DNA of 9,541 bases from Candidatus Kaiserbacteria bacterium RIFCSPLOWO2_01_FULL_54_20 (GCA_001783355.1 MFMA01000018.1:1-9541); one strand, 5' to 3'; positions 1 to 5,147 are shown, numbered from the stretch's first letter. The notes: a model not told the origin generated them from the sequence alone. Translations and numbers: made by a program.

Positions 1-957
1 CTGCCTTTTCTTTTCTTCCGTCACTTTTACGAGCACCATTCCTTTTCCCGGCTGGCCGTAGCACACGACGCTCTCCAAAGGCGCGAACAAAACCGCCGGA
101 AGCGTGAGCAAATCTTCTTCCCCTCGGATGCGCACCAAGACCCTGTCGTGGTTTTTCACCTCGACCGCATTTTCAATCGCTTTCGCCGCACGTTTTGCTA
201 CGGTTCCGTGCTTGTTGGCAATGCGCATGGTCTTGTCGAAGCGGTTGCTGGGGAAAAAGCTCGTTTTTCTCCTCCTAATCTTTCCGTCGACTACGACCAC
301 GCTCGCGTAAATCCCCTTGTTTTCAAAGATTTTCGCGGTTTCGTCGCCCACGACTATTGTTTTGAAGGGCTTGAGCTTGCGCAATTCCGAAGAAGCTTTC
401 GCTGCGGGCACGAGCTTTCCGAAGGGCTTTTTGAAAAACCGGATTACTTCCGGAGTGGTGTAAAGCGTTTTTGAGAACGCCCTTTCGTAAACGTGGCCGG
501 CGCGGTCGATTTGCCCCTTGCGCACGCGAGTGGAGGAAATCGCCTTCGAGTCTTCGCTTTCGACGATGCGCACCATTACGACTGGCAAAGGCTTCAGTGC
601 GTTCTTTCGCCTTCGTTTGTTGATTTCCTTCGCTCCGGCGAGTGTCTTGCGAGACGTTACGATGCAGTCGAACTTGTTGCCCTTTTCAACAGTAGGCCCG
701 GAAACGTCGTTCAAAACCACGATTTTAGCTCTCAAAAGCCAGCCGCGTTTCTCCAGAAACGCGAGCAGTTCCTTCCTGCGCTGGGCGTAGGGCTTTGCGT
801 TTTCGTAAAACTGCTTGGTGCGTTTGACCATCACGTCGCTCGTCAGCCCGACCAAAACTTTTTCCGAGATGGCGAACGCCTTGTTCAATAGCGCGTCGTG
901 GCCTTTGTGCAAACGGTCGAAAGTGCCGCCAGTGCAGGCGAAACGGAATTTTTTCAA
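1..957 (-). CDS. Bifunctional phosphopantetheine adenylyltransferase / GTP-dependent dephospho-CoA kinase (DUF359), 3' end outside window
   Basis: The reading frame is open for 319 codons from a TTG start to the window edge, with no stop seen. Residues 1 to about 155 form an archaeal phosphopantetheine adenylyltransferase: TGGTFDRLHKGH at 9-20 carries the HxGH nucleotide-binding motif, and ISSTRVRKG at 140-148 is the matching C-terminal motif. Residues about 195-319 form a DUF359 domain, shown by VVGDE at 202-206, VVVDGK at 221-226, GEEDLLTLPAVLFAP at 279-293 and YGQPGKGM at 300-307. DUF359 is known as the archaeal GTP-dependent dephospho-CoA kinase. Together the two would convert 4'-phosphopantetheine to dephospho-CoA and then to CoA in the cytoplasm. 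The TTG is chosen because AGGCGG lies 9 bases upstream and the protein then begins directly at the first beta strand. It starts 30 bases after a tRNA-Arg gene on the same strand, so co-transcription is likely. DUF359 normally ends soon after this point, so probably few residues are missing. Confidence 0.93.
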   Translation of the reverse strand, partial: MKKFRFACTGGTFDRLHKGHDALLNKAFAISEKVLVGLTSDVMVKRTKQFYENAKPYAQRRKELLAFLEKRGWLLRAKIVVLNDVSGPTVEKGNKFDCIVTSRKTLAGAKEINKRRRKNALKPLPVVMVRIVESEDSKAISSTRVRKGQIDRAGHVYERAFSKTLYTTPEVIRFFKKPFGKLVPAAKASSELRKLKPFKTIVVGDETAKIFENKGIYASVVVVDGKIRRRKTSFFPSNRFDKTMRIANKHGTVAKRAAKAIENAVEVKNHDRVLVRIRGEEDLLTLPAVLFAPLESVVCYGQPGKGMVLVKVTEEKKRQ

Positions 958-966
958 TTCGCTTAA

Positions 967-972
967 CCGCCT
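967..972 (-). promoter_or_regulatory. Ribosome binding site supporting the TTG start at 957
   Basis: The minus strand reads AGGCGG, 9 bases before the TTG codon at 955-957. No ATG or GTG lies in frame upstream before the tRNA gene, so this site decides the start. Confidence 0.5.
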
Positions 973-987
973 TTTTTTATGAAAAAG

Positions 988-1096
988 CGGGCCCGCCGGG
1001 ATTCGGACCCGGATCTCAAGCTTTCTGCACCCACAATTTGCCGTGCAATCGCGAGTTCCGCAAGCTCGCATTCTGTCCAGGTTATACTACGGGCCC
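988..1096 (-). tRNA. tRNA-Arg(GCG) with an intron
   Basis: The acceptor stem pairs GGGCCCG (1096-1090) with CGGGCCC (995-989), with discriminator G at 988. The T arm is perfect: CCGGG, loop TCCGAAT, CCCGG (1012-996). The D loop carries GG at positions 18-19 and A20; A20 is an arginine identity base, as is C35. After removal of a 35-base intron, the anticodon stem is CGAGC (1067-1063) with GCTTG (1021-1017) and the 7-base loop is UUGCGGA, giving anticodon GCG (1061-1059), which reads CGC and probably CGU. The mature tRNA is 74 bases. The D stem GUAU/GAAU is weak: one A-A mismatch at 12-23 and two G-U pairs. CCA is not encoded (the bases after the discriminator are CTT), which fits the CCA-adding enzyme gene in this window. 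A run of five T (986-982) follows and could end transcription. Confidence 0.93.
1023..1057 (-). other. tRNA intron with canonical bulge-helix-bulge, position 37/38
   Basis: This is a 35-base intron inserted after G37. The precursor folds into the classical archaeal splice motif. A four-pair central helix joins UUGC (1063-1060, exon) to GCAG (1028-1025, intron). The 5' three-base bulge is GG^A and the 3' three-base bulge is AA^A. A ten-pair intron hairpin joins ACUCGCGAUU to AAUUGUGGGU around the eight-base loop GCACGGCA. Cutting each bulge after its second base restores a normal anticodon loop. The tRNA splicing endonuclease is expected to remove it. Confidence 0.92.
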
Positions 1097-1120
1097 ACTT
1101 TCAATATTTGCCTAGCAAAG

Positions 1121-1128
1121 TATAAAAG
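1121..1128. promoter_or_regulatory. TATA box (box A) between divergent tRNA-Arg and zinc-ribbon operon
   Basis: The plus strand reads TATAAAAG. On the minus strand its centre is about 28 bases before the first base of the tRNA, the expected distance for an archaeal TATA box serving tRNA transcription. Read on the plus strand, the same element would start RNA near 1150 and give a leader of about 45 bases for the zinc-ribbon gene. Whether one element drives both directions cannot be told from sequence; the tRNA assignment is the safer one. Confidence 0.6.
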
Positions 1129-1186
1129 CCCAAACAAGCGTAGTATTTTTCCTTTTACTGAGCGCGAAAGCGTTCGTTTTAAAAAC

Positions 1187-1191
1187 GGTGA
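1187..1191 (+). promoter_or_regulatory. Ribosome binding site for the zinc-ribbon gene
   Basis: GGTGA matches the archaeal anti-Shine-Dalgarno sequence and lies 7 bases before the ATG at 1199. It decides this start over a longer in-frame extension that would run back into the tRNA gene. Confidence 0.75.
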
Positions 1192-1198
1192 TTGTTGG

Positions 1199-1354
1199 AT
1201 GGCTAAAGTTTGTTCGAATTGCGGAAGGCAAGTGCAGACTGCGACCGAGTTTCCGTGCCCGTCGTGCGGAAAATCGCACATCATAAGGTGCGCTACTTGC
1301 CGCAAGGAAAAAAACTCTTACACGTGCGTGGACTGCGGTTTTCAAGGCCCCTGA
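1199..1354 (+). CDS. Small double zinc-ribbon protein (COG2888 / HVO_2753 type)
   Basis: This is a 51-residue protein with four CxxC pairs: C5/C8, C20/C23 (CPSCG), C31/C34 and C43/C46 (CVDCG). The pattern fits two zinc ribbons in a compact fold and almost nothing else. Small archaeal proteins of this type (COG2888, with HVO_2753 of Haloferax as a studied member) are annotated as predicted RNA-binding zinc ribbons and are commonly encoded next to EF-1beta. EF-1beta is in the same direction downstream here, separated by two other genes. The start is chosen from the GGTGA site 7 bases upstream; the protein then begins just before the first CxxC, as family members do. The nucleic-acid role is inferred from family; the molecular target is not visible in the sequence. 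Confidence 0.9.
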   Translation: MAKVCSNCGRQVQTATEFPCPSCGKSHIIRCATCRKEKNSYTCVDCGFQGP

Positions 1355-1390
1355 AACGTTTTTTTCACGTTATTGCCGGGTTGGTTTGCC

Positions 1391-1846
1391 ATGCGTAAGG
1401 TGCTAGTGTGCGGAGTTTTCGATTTGCTGCACTTGGGGCACTTGTGGTTTTTCAAGCAAGCCAAGCGTTACGGCGGCCACTTGACCGTCCTCGTGGCAAG
1501 AGACTCGACCGTACGAAAAGCAAAAAAACGTCTTCCTTTCTTTAAGGAACGCGAGCGCATGCAATTGCTTTCGTCCCTGCGAATCGTTGATGACGTGGTG
1601 TTGGGCGACGGAAAGAGCATGTACCGAGGCGTTTTGAATGTCAAGCCTGACGTTTTGGTTTTGGGTTACGACCAATTGCTAATCGCCGGGAGGCTGTTGG
1701 GCGTTTCCCACGCCGCTTCGGCGCGGGAGATAGAAAAGCGTTTTGCGGAGAAGGGATTGCGCTTGCGCGTGGTGCGATTGCGCAAGGGTTGGATGCCGGA
1801 ACGCTTCAAAAGCACGAAAGTGAAAGCGTATTTGAAAGTAAAGTGA
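1391..1846 (+). CDS. ribL: RibL-type FAD synthase (nucleotidyltransferase of the cytidylyltransferase fold)
   Basis: This 151-residue single-domain protein opens with a beta strand and the loop GVFDLLHLGH (8-17), whose HLGH is the nucleotide-binding HxGH motif. VARDSTV follows at 35-41, RLPFFKERER at 47-56, KPDVLVLGYDQ at 85-95 and FKST at 139-142 near the C terminus. Spacing and length match archaeal RibL, the air-sensitive FAD synthetase family known from Methanocaldococcus, which transfers a nucleotide to FMN. The close relative glycerol-3-phosphate cytidylyltransferase is the main alternative; the LGYDQ motif and the C-terminal FKST favour RibL. The ATG at 1391 is chosen because the fold begins there. 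It lies 36 bases after the zinc-ribbon gene, probably in one operon. The ribosome site is weak (GGGTTGG). Its last codons and stop are the left edge of the tandem duplication. Confidence 0.83.
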   Translation: MRKVLVCGVFDLLHLGHLWFFKQAKRYGGHLTVLVARDSTVRKAKKRLPFFKERERMQLLSSLRIVDDVVLGDGKSMYRGVLNVKPDVLVLGYDQLLIAGRLLGVSHAASAREIEKRFAEKGLRLRVVRLRKGWMPERFKSTKVKAYLKVK

Positions 1847-2248
1847 TGCAGCTTGGAAGCGTTGAGGAATTTTTTGGAACGTGCCATCGTGCATGAAGCG
1901 AACCACCGCGTGTGGAGTTCTCTTGCTGAAGACGAGGTTTCGCACGTGGTGCACGCTCAATTCGAAATCCTCCGCGGGGGATTGAAAGAAAGCCTTCTAA
2001 AGCAAATGGTGTCAACCGGGCTGAAAGATTTGGAAAAACAGGTTGAAGATTCAAATGAATTCAAAAGACTCTCTGGAACAAAATTGATCTTCACTGAAGC
2101 AGAGCCGACTGCCAGCGGTTTTTTGGCGAAGCTTCAAGTTCATGTAAGGAAATAAGGTGGTTTGATTGGGTAAGGTGCTTTGCGTAATGAAAGTTTTTCC
2201 CGACGAAGGCGTCGCTCCAGAAGACCTTCTGGAGAAAGTGAAAGCCGT
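1831..2248. repeat. Tandem duplication, first 418-bp unit
   Basis: Positions 1831-2249 match 2249-2667 at an offset of 418 bases, with no difference seen. The unit starts in the last five codons of the ribL-like gene, covers the whole 100-residue unknown gene and ends within codon 28 of EF-1beta. The bases differ just outside: A at 1830 against T at 2248, and T at 2250 against G at 2668. Only one base of homology is therefore shared at the junction. Confidence 0.97.
1853..2155 (+). CDS. Unrecognised 100-residue protein, first copy
   Basis: I do not recognise this family. The protein is soluble, lacks cysteine and has no membrane segment or signal peptide. Residues about 1-70 look helical and charged, with the stretch HVVHAQFEILRGG at 31-43. 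The C-terminal part (about 75-100: TKLIFTEAEP, then a strand ending QVHVRK) looks like beta structure. The TTG start at 1853 is supported by GTGAT at 1843-1847, which overlaps the stop codon of the ribL-like gene and lies 5 bases upstream. In-frame TTG and GTG codons downstream are alternatives. Position between a RibL-type enzyme and EF-1beta suggests translation of one operon message but gives no function. The sequence is identical to the second copy at 2271-2573. The later half is richer in A and T than neighbouring genes. Confidence 0.72.
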   Translation: MEALRNFLERAIVHEANHRVWSSLAEDEVSHVVHAQFEILRGGLKESLLKQMVSTGLKDLEKQVEDSNEFKRLSGTKLIFTEAEPTASGFLAKLQVHVRK

Positions 2249-2264
2249 TTTGAAAGTAAAGTGA
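2166..2264 (+). pseudogene. Truncated EF-1beta 5' fragment fused to the RibL tail
   Basis: This fragment carries the same AGGTGG site and TTG start as the intact EF-1beta gene. After 28 codons it crosses the duplication junction and reads into the duplicated end of the ribL-like gene, giving the 32-residue product ending KVKAVLKVK and a TGA stop. It lacks the catalytic core of EF-1beta (the intact protein has 81 residues), so it is almost certainly without exchange activity. It could still be translated, because its start signals are intact. Confidence 0.85.
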
Positions 2265-2270
2265 TGCAGC

Positions 2271-2573
2271 TTGGAAGCGTTGAGGAATTTTTTGGAACGT
2301 GCCATCGTGCATGAAGCGAACCACCGCGTGTGGAGTTCTCTTGCTGAAGACGAGGTTTCGCACGTGGTGCACGCTCAATTCGAAATCCTCCGCGGGGGAT
2401 TGAAAGAAAGCCTTCTAAAGCAAATGGTGTCAACCGGGCTGAAAGATTTGGAAAAACAGGTTGAAGATTCAAATGAATTCAAAAGACTCTCTGGAACAAA
2501 ATTGATCTTCACTGAAGCAGAGCCGACTGCCAGCGGTTTTTTGGCGAAGCTTCAAGTTCATGTAAGGAAATAA
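2271..2573 (+). CDS. Unrecognised 100-residue protein, second copy
   Basis: This gene is identical in sequence to the gene at 1853-2155, including the GTGAT ribosome site and TTG start. It sits 10 bases before the EF-1beta start, with the EF-1beta ribosome site immediately after its TAA stop, so the two are tightly coupled. This copy keeps what must be the original arrangement toward EF-1beta, while the first copy keeps the original arrangement toward the ribL-like gene. No function can be assigned. Confidence 0.75.
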   Translation: MEALRNFLERAIVHEANHRVWSSLAEDEVSHVVHAQFEILRGGLKESLLKQMVSTGLKDLEKQVEDSNEFKRLSGTKLIFTEAEPTASGFLAKLQVHVRK

Positions 2574-2578
2574 GGTGG
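2574..2578 (+). promoter_or_regulatory. Ribosome binding site for EF-1beta TTG start
   Basis: GGTGG lies 5 bases before the TTG at 2584 and directly follows the stop codon of the preceding gene. It supports the TTG start. The same site recurs at 2156-2160 in the first repeat unit. Confidence 0.75.
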
Positions 2579-2583
2579 TTTGA

Positions 2584-2829
2584 TTGGGTAAGGTGCTTTG
2601 CGTAATGAAAGTTTTTCCCGACGAAGGCGTCGCTCCAGAAGACCTTCTGGAGAAAGTGAAAGCCGTTGACGGGTGCAATACGGCGAAGATAATCGACTAC
2701 GTTTTCGGCGCGAAAGTCATACAGGCTTCTTTCGTTACTGAAGACGGCAGCGGAAGGGATTTCGAGAGTGAAGTGCAGGCAATCGCGGGCGTGAGCAACG
2801 TTCAAGTCGAGGAAGTGGGCTTGATTTAA
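2584..2829 (+). CDS. ef1b: Translation elongation factor 1-beta (aEF1B)
   Basis: This is an 81-residue protein with the archaeal EF-1beta layout: N-terminal strand MGKVLCVMKVFPDEG (1-15), helix DLLEKVKAV (20-28), AKIIDYVFGAKVIQASFVTED (34-54) with the conserved FG turn, a second helix and a final strand VSNVQVEEVGLI. It is slightly shorter than the usual length near 88-90. The protein acts as the guanine-nucleotide exchange factor for EF-1alpha in the cytoplasm. The TTG start is fixed by GGTGG 5 bases upstream and by the family start MGxV. Its TAA stop overlaps the stop of the minus-strand gene at 2826 (convergent, three bases shared). Linkage to a COG2888 zinc ribbon upstream matches many archaeal genomes. 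Confidence 0.93.
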   Translation: MGKVLCVMKVFPDEGVAPEDLLEKVKAVDGCNTAKIIDYVFGAKVIQASFVTEDGSGRDFESEVQAIAGVSNVQVEEVGLI

Positions 2830-3287
2830 GCCGGCGGAGCAAGCTTTTCCACCAGTATTCCACGAACGAATTCCCGCCATTCTTCAGAGTTGGGATTTTG
2901 GTGTGAAATCACGTAATGATTAAGGTCGATTGTTTTTCCACCGTGGGTTCCGTGGTGCCTGCTTTTTTGGATGTCGACTTGGAAACCTCCCTCAGAATGC
3001 CTGTGGTCTCCCTGTTCCAGCGGCGCAAGCCTTTCAACGAACTCCCTCAGGAGTTTGACTTTCGCTTCTTTCTGTCCTGACAGCTTAATTGTTTCTGGTT
3101 CCCTTGAGTGGTCGTTTTGGGCGGGAATGAACGGTAGGTCCACGCCGATATGCCCGACGACTTCGTGAAATATTCCGATAATATCTTCGTTTCCAGCGGC
3201 CGCGGATATTTTGCCGTGGTCAAATGGAACTTTTACGTGCTCGACCCCTGCGATTCTGACGAGTTCCGCGCCCATTCGCCTGTTCAT
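2826..3287 (-). CDS. Unrecognised histidine-rich 153-residue protein
   Basis: I do not recognise this family. The protein is soluble, has no cysteine and no membrane segment, and is rich in histidine (for example HEVVGH at 41-46, DHRHSEGG at 94-101, SRHHGTHGG at 109-117). A helical stretch around 74-93 (KVKLLREFVERLAPLEQGDH) and another near the C terminus (EEWREFVRGILVEKL) are visible. The histidines could bind metal, but no known metalloenzyme motif is complete. The ATG at 3287 is supported by GTGAT at 3298-3294, six bases upstream and overlapping the stop of the Mut7-C gene, so it is the third gene of the operon with the CCA enzyme and the RNase. It converges on EF-1beta. A link to RNA processing is only suggested by its neighbours. 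Confidence 0.75.
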   Translation of the reverse strand: MNRRMGAELVRIAGVEHVKVPFDHGKISAAAGNEDIIGIFHEVVGHIGVDLPFIPAQNDHSREPETIKLSGQKEAKVKLLREFVERLAPLEQGDHRHSEGGFQVDIQKSRHHGTHGGKTIDLNHYVISHQNPNSEEWREFVRGILVEKLAPPA

Positions 3288-3294
3288 TTGAAAA

Positions 3295-3798
3295 TCACTT
3301 CGTTTTTCTATTGGAGGCGTTCCTTTTAATTGCTTCTAGTTTTTTCGTTATTTTTTTAAAATGCGACCCTTTCCAGTAGATTTGCTTGCATTTGCCGCAA
3401 GCCCAGAAAAGCCTTTGCTGCTCGAACACGCGCGGGAAAACCCTGCTTTCCACCTTAGCTTTCACAATCCTCTTGATTTTTCCCCCGCATTTTGGGCACA
3501 AGGCGAACGACTGTGCTCCGTTCGCCTTCAGGCCGAACTTGCGCATCACGATTCGCAGCTGCTCGAAAGAATCGTTCGTTTTGAATAGAACTGTTTTTGC
3601 GTAATCCCCCGCCTTTTGCGCGAGGGCCTCGTTGCGCGTGAGCAAAACCGCCTTTTCCTTCACTGCCTGTTTGATTGCATCGTCGTCGTTTTTGCTTTCG
3701 CTGAAAAAAACTTTCGCGCCGAGAAGGCGAAGCCACCGCGTGAGCTTTCCGAGCATCGCGTCGGCAACAAAAGCAGGCGACCTCTTTCGATTTGGCAT
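3295..3798 (-). CDS. Mut7-C (PIN-like) RNase with C-terminal zinc ribbon (COG1656)
   Basis: This 167-residue protein begins its core with FVADAMLGKLTRWLRLLGAKV (10-30), the hallmark of the Mut7-C/DUF82 family; D13 is the expected first catalytic acid. Acidic residues DDD at 38-40 and LLTRNEAL at 52-59 follow, as in PIN-like nucleases, although the usual TRD is TRN here. The C-terminal part holds a zinc ribbon: C101/C104 (CPKCGGK) and C134/C137 (CGKC), then YWKGSH at 141-146, also typical of this family. A metal-dependent RNase role is inferred from family. The ATG at 3798 is chosen over a 47-residue longer frame because the longer version runs into the CCA gene. The sequence GGTGGTGAGTGAGG, covering the CCA stop codon, supplies the ribosome site. 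It lies 11 bases after the CCA gene in the same operon. Confidence 0.9.
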   Translation of the reverse strand: MPNRKRSPAFVADAMLGKLTRWLRLLGAKVFFSESKNDDDAIKQAVKEKAVLLTRNEALAQKAGDYAKTVLFKTNDSFEQLRIVMRKFGLKANGAQSFALCPKCGGKIKRIVKAKVESRVFPRVFEQQRLFWACGKCKQIYWKGSHFKKITKKLEAIKRNASNRKTK

Positions 3799-3809
3799 GC
3801 GCGCCTCAC

Positions 3810-5147
3810 TCACCACCAGGGTTCGCGCTTGAAGAAATAGTCCTGCAAGCCTTGCGCTGCGCCTGGAGTGAAAACGCCTTCGTTCTTCCTCACGATGGCT
3901 TTCTTGAGCGGGGAGAGCAAGTGCGAGGCAGCGCCCCATTTTACTGCACGCGTTTTCAGTTCCGCGAGTTTTTCGAACGCGTTTTCCTTTTTTCCTGCGG
4001 TTTCAACCACTATCTTACTTCCTTCAATGAACGGCCCGCGCAAAATCTTTTTGCCTTTCAAAAACTTCGCCACCGCTTTTCCGTCCTGGGCCGGAGGGCC
4101 GAAATGTTTTTCCACCAGCGGCTTTTCTGCGGAGGCGAATTCGAAGAGCATGAAGCACTTCCCTTTTTCCGTGAAGGAATGCGCGCCAAGGGCGCAAAAG
4201 CCGTCCAACGCAAGTTGCTTTTCCGCGCGCTCTCGCGTTTTCTCCAATTGCGGAGAAAGAATGTCTTCCACCACGTCCGGCGAGGGAAACTCCACGAGCG
4301 CTATTTGCGTAGCGCGGTTTTTCCAAGCGGCTTTCGATTCGGCGAGCGTGCGCGCCTTGCGTTTTGCGAAAAAGAATTTTTCCGACGGGTTGCTTGCAAA
4401 AGCCTGACACAGAGCGATGAAGCGCAAGACGTTTTCTTCGCTTGTTACGGCGGCGGCGTTGCGGTTTCTGTCGATGGCGTCGACTATTGCCAGAGATTCG
4501 GTGAATTGCTTTTCCGATGTGCCTTCGATGTCGATGCGGACCGGCGTGCGCCATTTCGCGGAGTTTTCAACGACTCCTTCAAAAGTGCGGTAGTTTAGAG
4601 TGAGATACTCGCACACCAAGCCGGAAAATCCTTTCACCGCGATTTCAGCGCCGTAAAGCCCGTTGTTCTTCAAAAGCTGTTTGAGCAGGCGAACGTCCTC
4701 GCGCTGTTTGAGAGAAAGCCGTTTTTGCAGGTAGTCCATGTGCAGGGGCGAACGGTCGACGGCGCTCTTGATGCCTTCGTGCGGCTTTGCTATAAAGCAC
4801 GGGATTACTTCGACCTTGAATGCCCCGATTTTAGCCTGCAGGTACGGGTGTTCGGCATACCTTACAATCCAATCTGCCTTAATGTTCTTGCGCGCGTAGG
4901 TGAAAGTCTTCTCTACTATGTAGTCTTTTTCAAGCTCGGGCGGGTATTGCAAGAACAAGTCGATGTCGTTGTCTCCCTTCAAGCCAGTGTCTCTTGCCGC
5001 CGACCCGACGAACGAAACTTTTTCTGCGCCCGCGCCTTCAAGAATTTTTTTCAGCCTTGACGCGAACCGCTTTTCAGCTTCGGCTTCTGAGGCTGAAGGG
5101 CTGATTCTGCCCAAAACCTTTTTTTTGAGTGCTGCAACGCTTTTCAT
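3810..5147 (-). CDS. cca: Archaeal CCA-adding enzyme (class I tRNA nucleotidyltransferase)
   Basis: This 445-residue protein has the usual archaeal length. The catalytic head holds FVGSAARDTGLKGDNDIDLF (46-65): GS at 48-49 and the two metal-binding aspartates D61 and D63. RYAEHPY (96-102) and KVEVIPCF (111-118) follow; the family reads DVVPCY at the latter place, so the third carboxylate is E113 instead of Asp. IKSAVDRSPLH (126-136) and LYGAEIAVKGFSGLVCEYL (164-182) complete the archaeal signature. The enzyme adds CCA to tRNA 3' ends from CTP and ATP without a template. That is needed here because the tRNA in this window does not encode CCA. The gene leads an operon with the Mut7-C RNase and the histidine-rich protein. 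The start ATG has AAAGGCG about 8 bases upstream, a weak ribosome site. Divergent from the secretion ATPase gene. Confidence 0.96.
   Translation of the reverse strand: MKSVAALKKKVLGRISPSASEAEAEKRFASRLKKILEGAGAEKVSFVGSAARDTGLKGDNDIDLFLQYPPELEKDYIVEKTFTYARKNIKADWIVRYAEHPYLQAKIGAFKVEVIPCFIAKPHEGIKSAVDRSPLHMDYLQKRLSLKQREDVRLLKQLLKNNGLYGAEIAVKGFSGLVCEYLTLNYRTFEGVVENSAKWRTPVRIDIEGTSEKQFTESLAIVDAIDRNRNAAAVTSEENVLRFIALCQAFASNPSEKFFFAKRKARTLAESKAAWKNRATQIALVEFPSPDVVEDILSPQLEKTRERAEKQLALDGFCALGAHSFTEKGKCFMLFEFASAEKPLVEKHFGPPAQDGKAVAKFLKGKKILRGPFIEGSKIVVETAGKKENAFEKLAELKTRAVKWGAASHLLSPLKKAIVRKNEGVFTPGAAQGLQDYFFKREPWW

Larger units (their letters stand above)
2249..2667. repeat. Tandem duplication, second unit
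   Basis: This is the second copy of the unit starting at 1831. It holds the second copy of the unknown gene and leads without a break into the intact EF-1beta gene. The perfect match implies a very recent event, gene conversion, or an assembly error. Confidence 0.97.

Noticed and set aside
104..891. Several plus-strand open frames opposite the CoA fusion gene
   Set aside because: The minus strand carries clear PPAT and DUF359 motifs over the whole stretch; the plus-strand frames are its shadows.
1043..1198. Longer N terminus for the zinc-ribbon protein
   Set aside because: It would run antisense through the tRNA gene, and a GGTGA site sits right before the ATG at 1199.
1831..2667. Insertion sequence or mobile element as the cause of the repeat
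   Set aside because: The unit has no inverted ends, transposase or target-site duplication; it is a plain direct tandem copy of host genes.
3150..3167. HEVVGH in the histidine-rich protein as a zinc protease motif
   Set aside because: The spacing is HExxxH rather than HExxH, and no third ligand or protease context is visible.
3799..3939. 47-residue N-terminal extension of the Mut7-C RNase
   Set aside because: It overlaps the end of the CCA gene and has no family features; the ATG at 3798 has a good ribosome site.
3792..4598. 268-codon plus-strand frame
   Set aside because: It lies opposite the well-supported CCA enzyme and has no recognisable motif.
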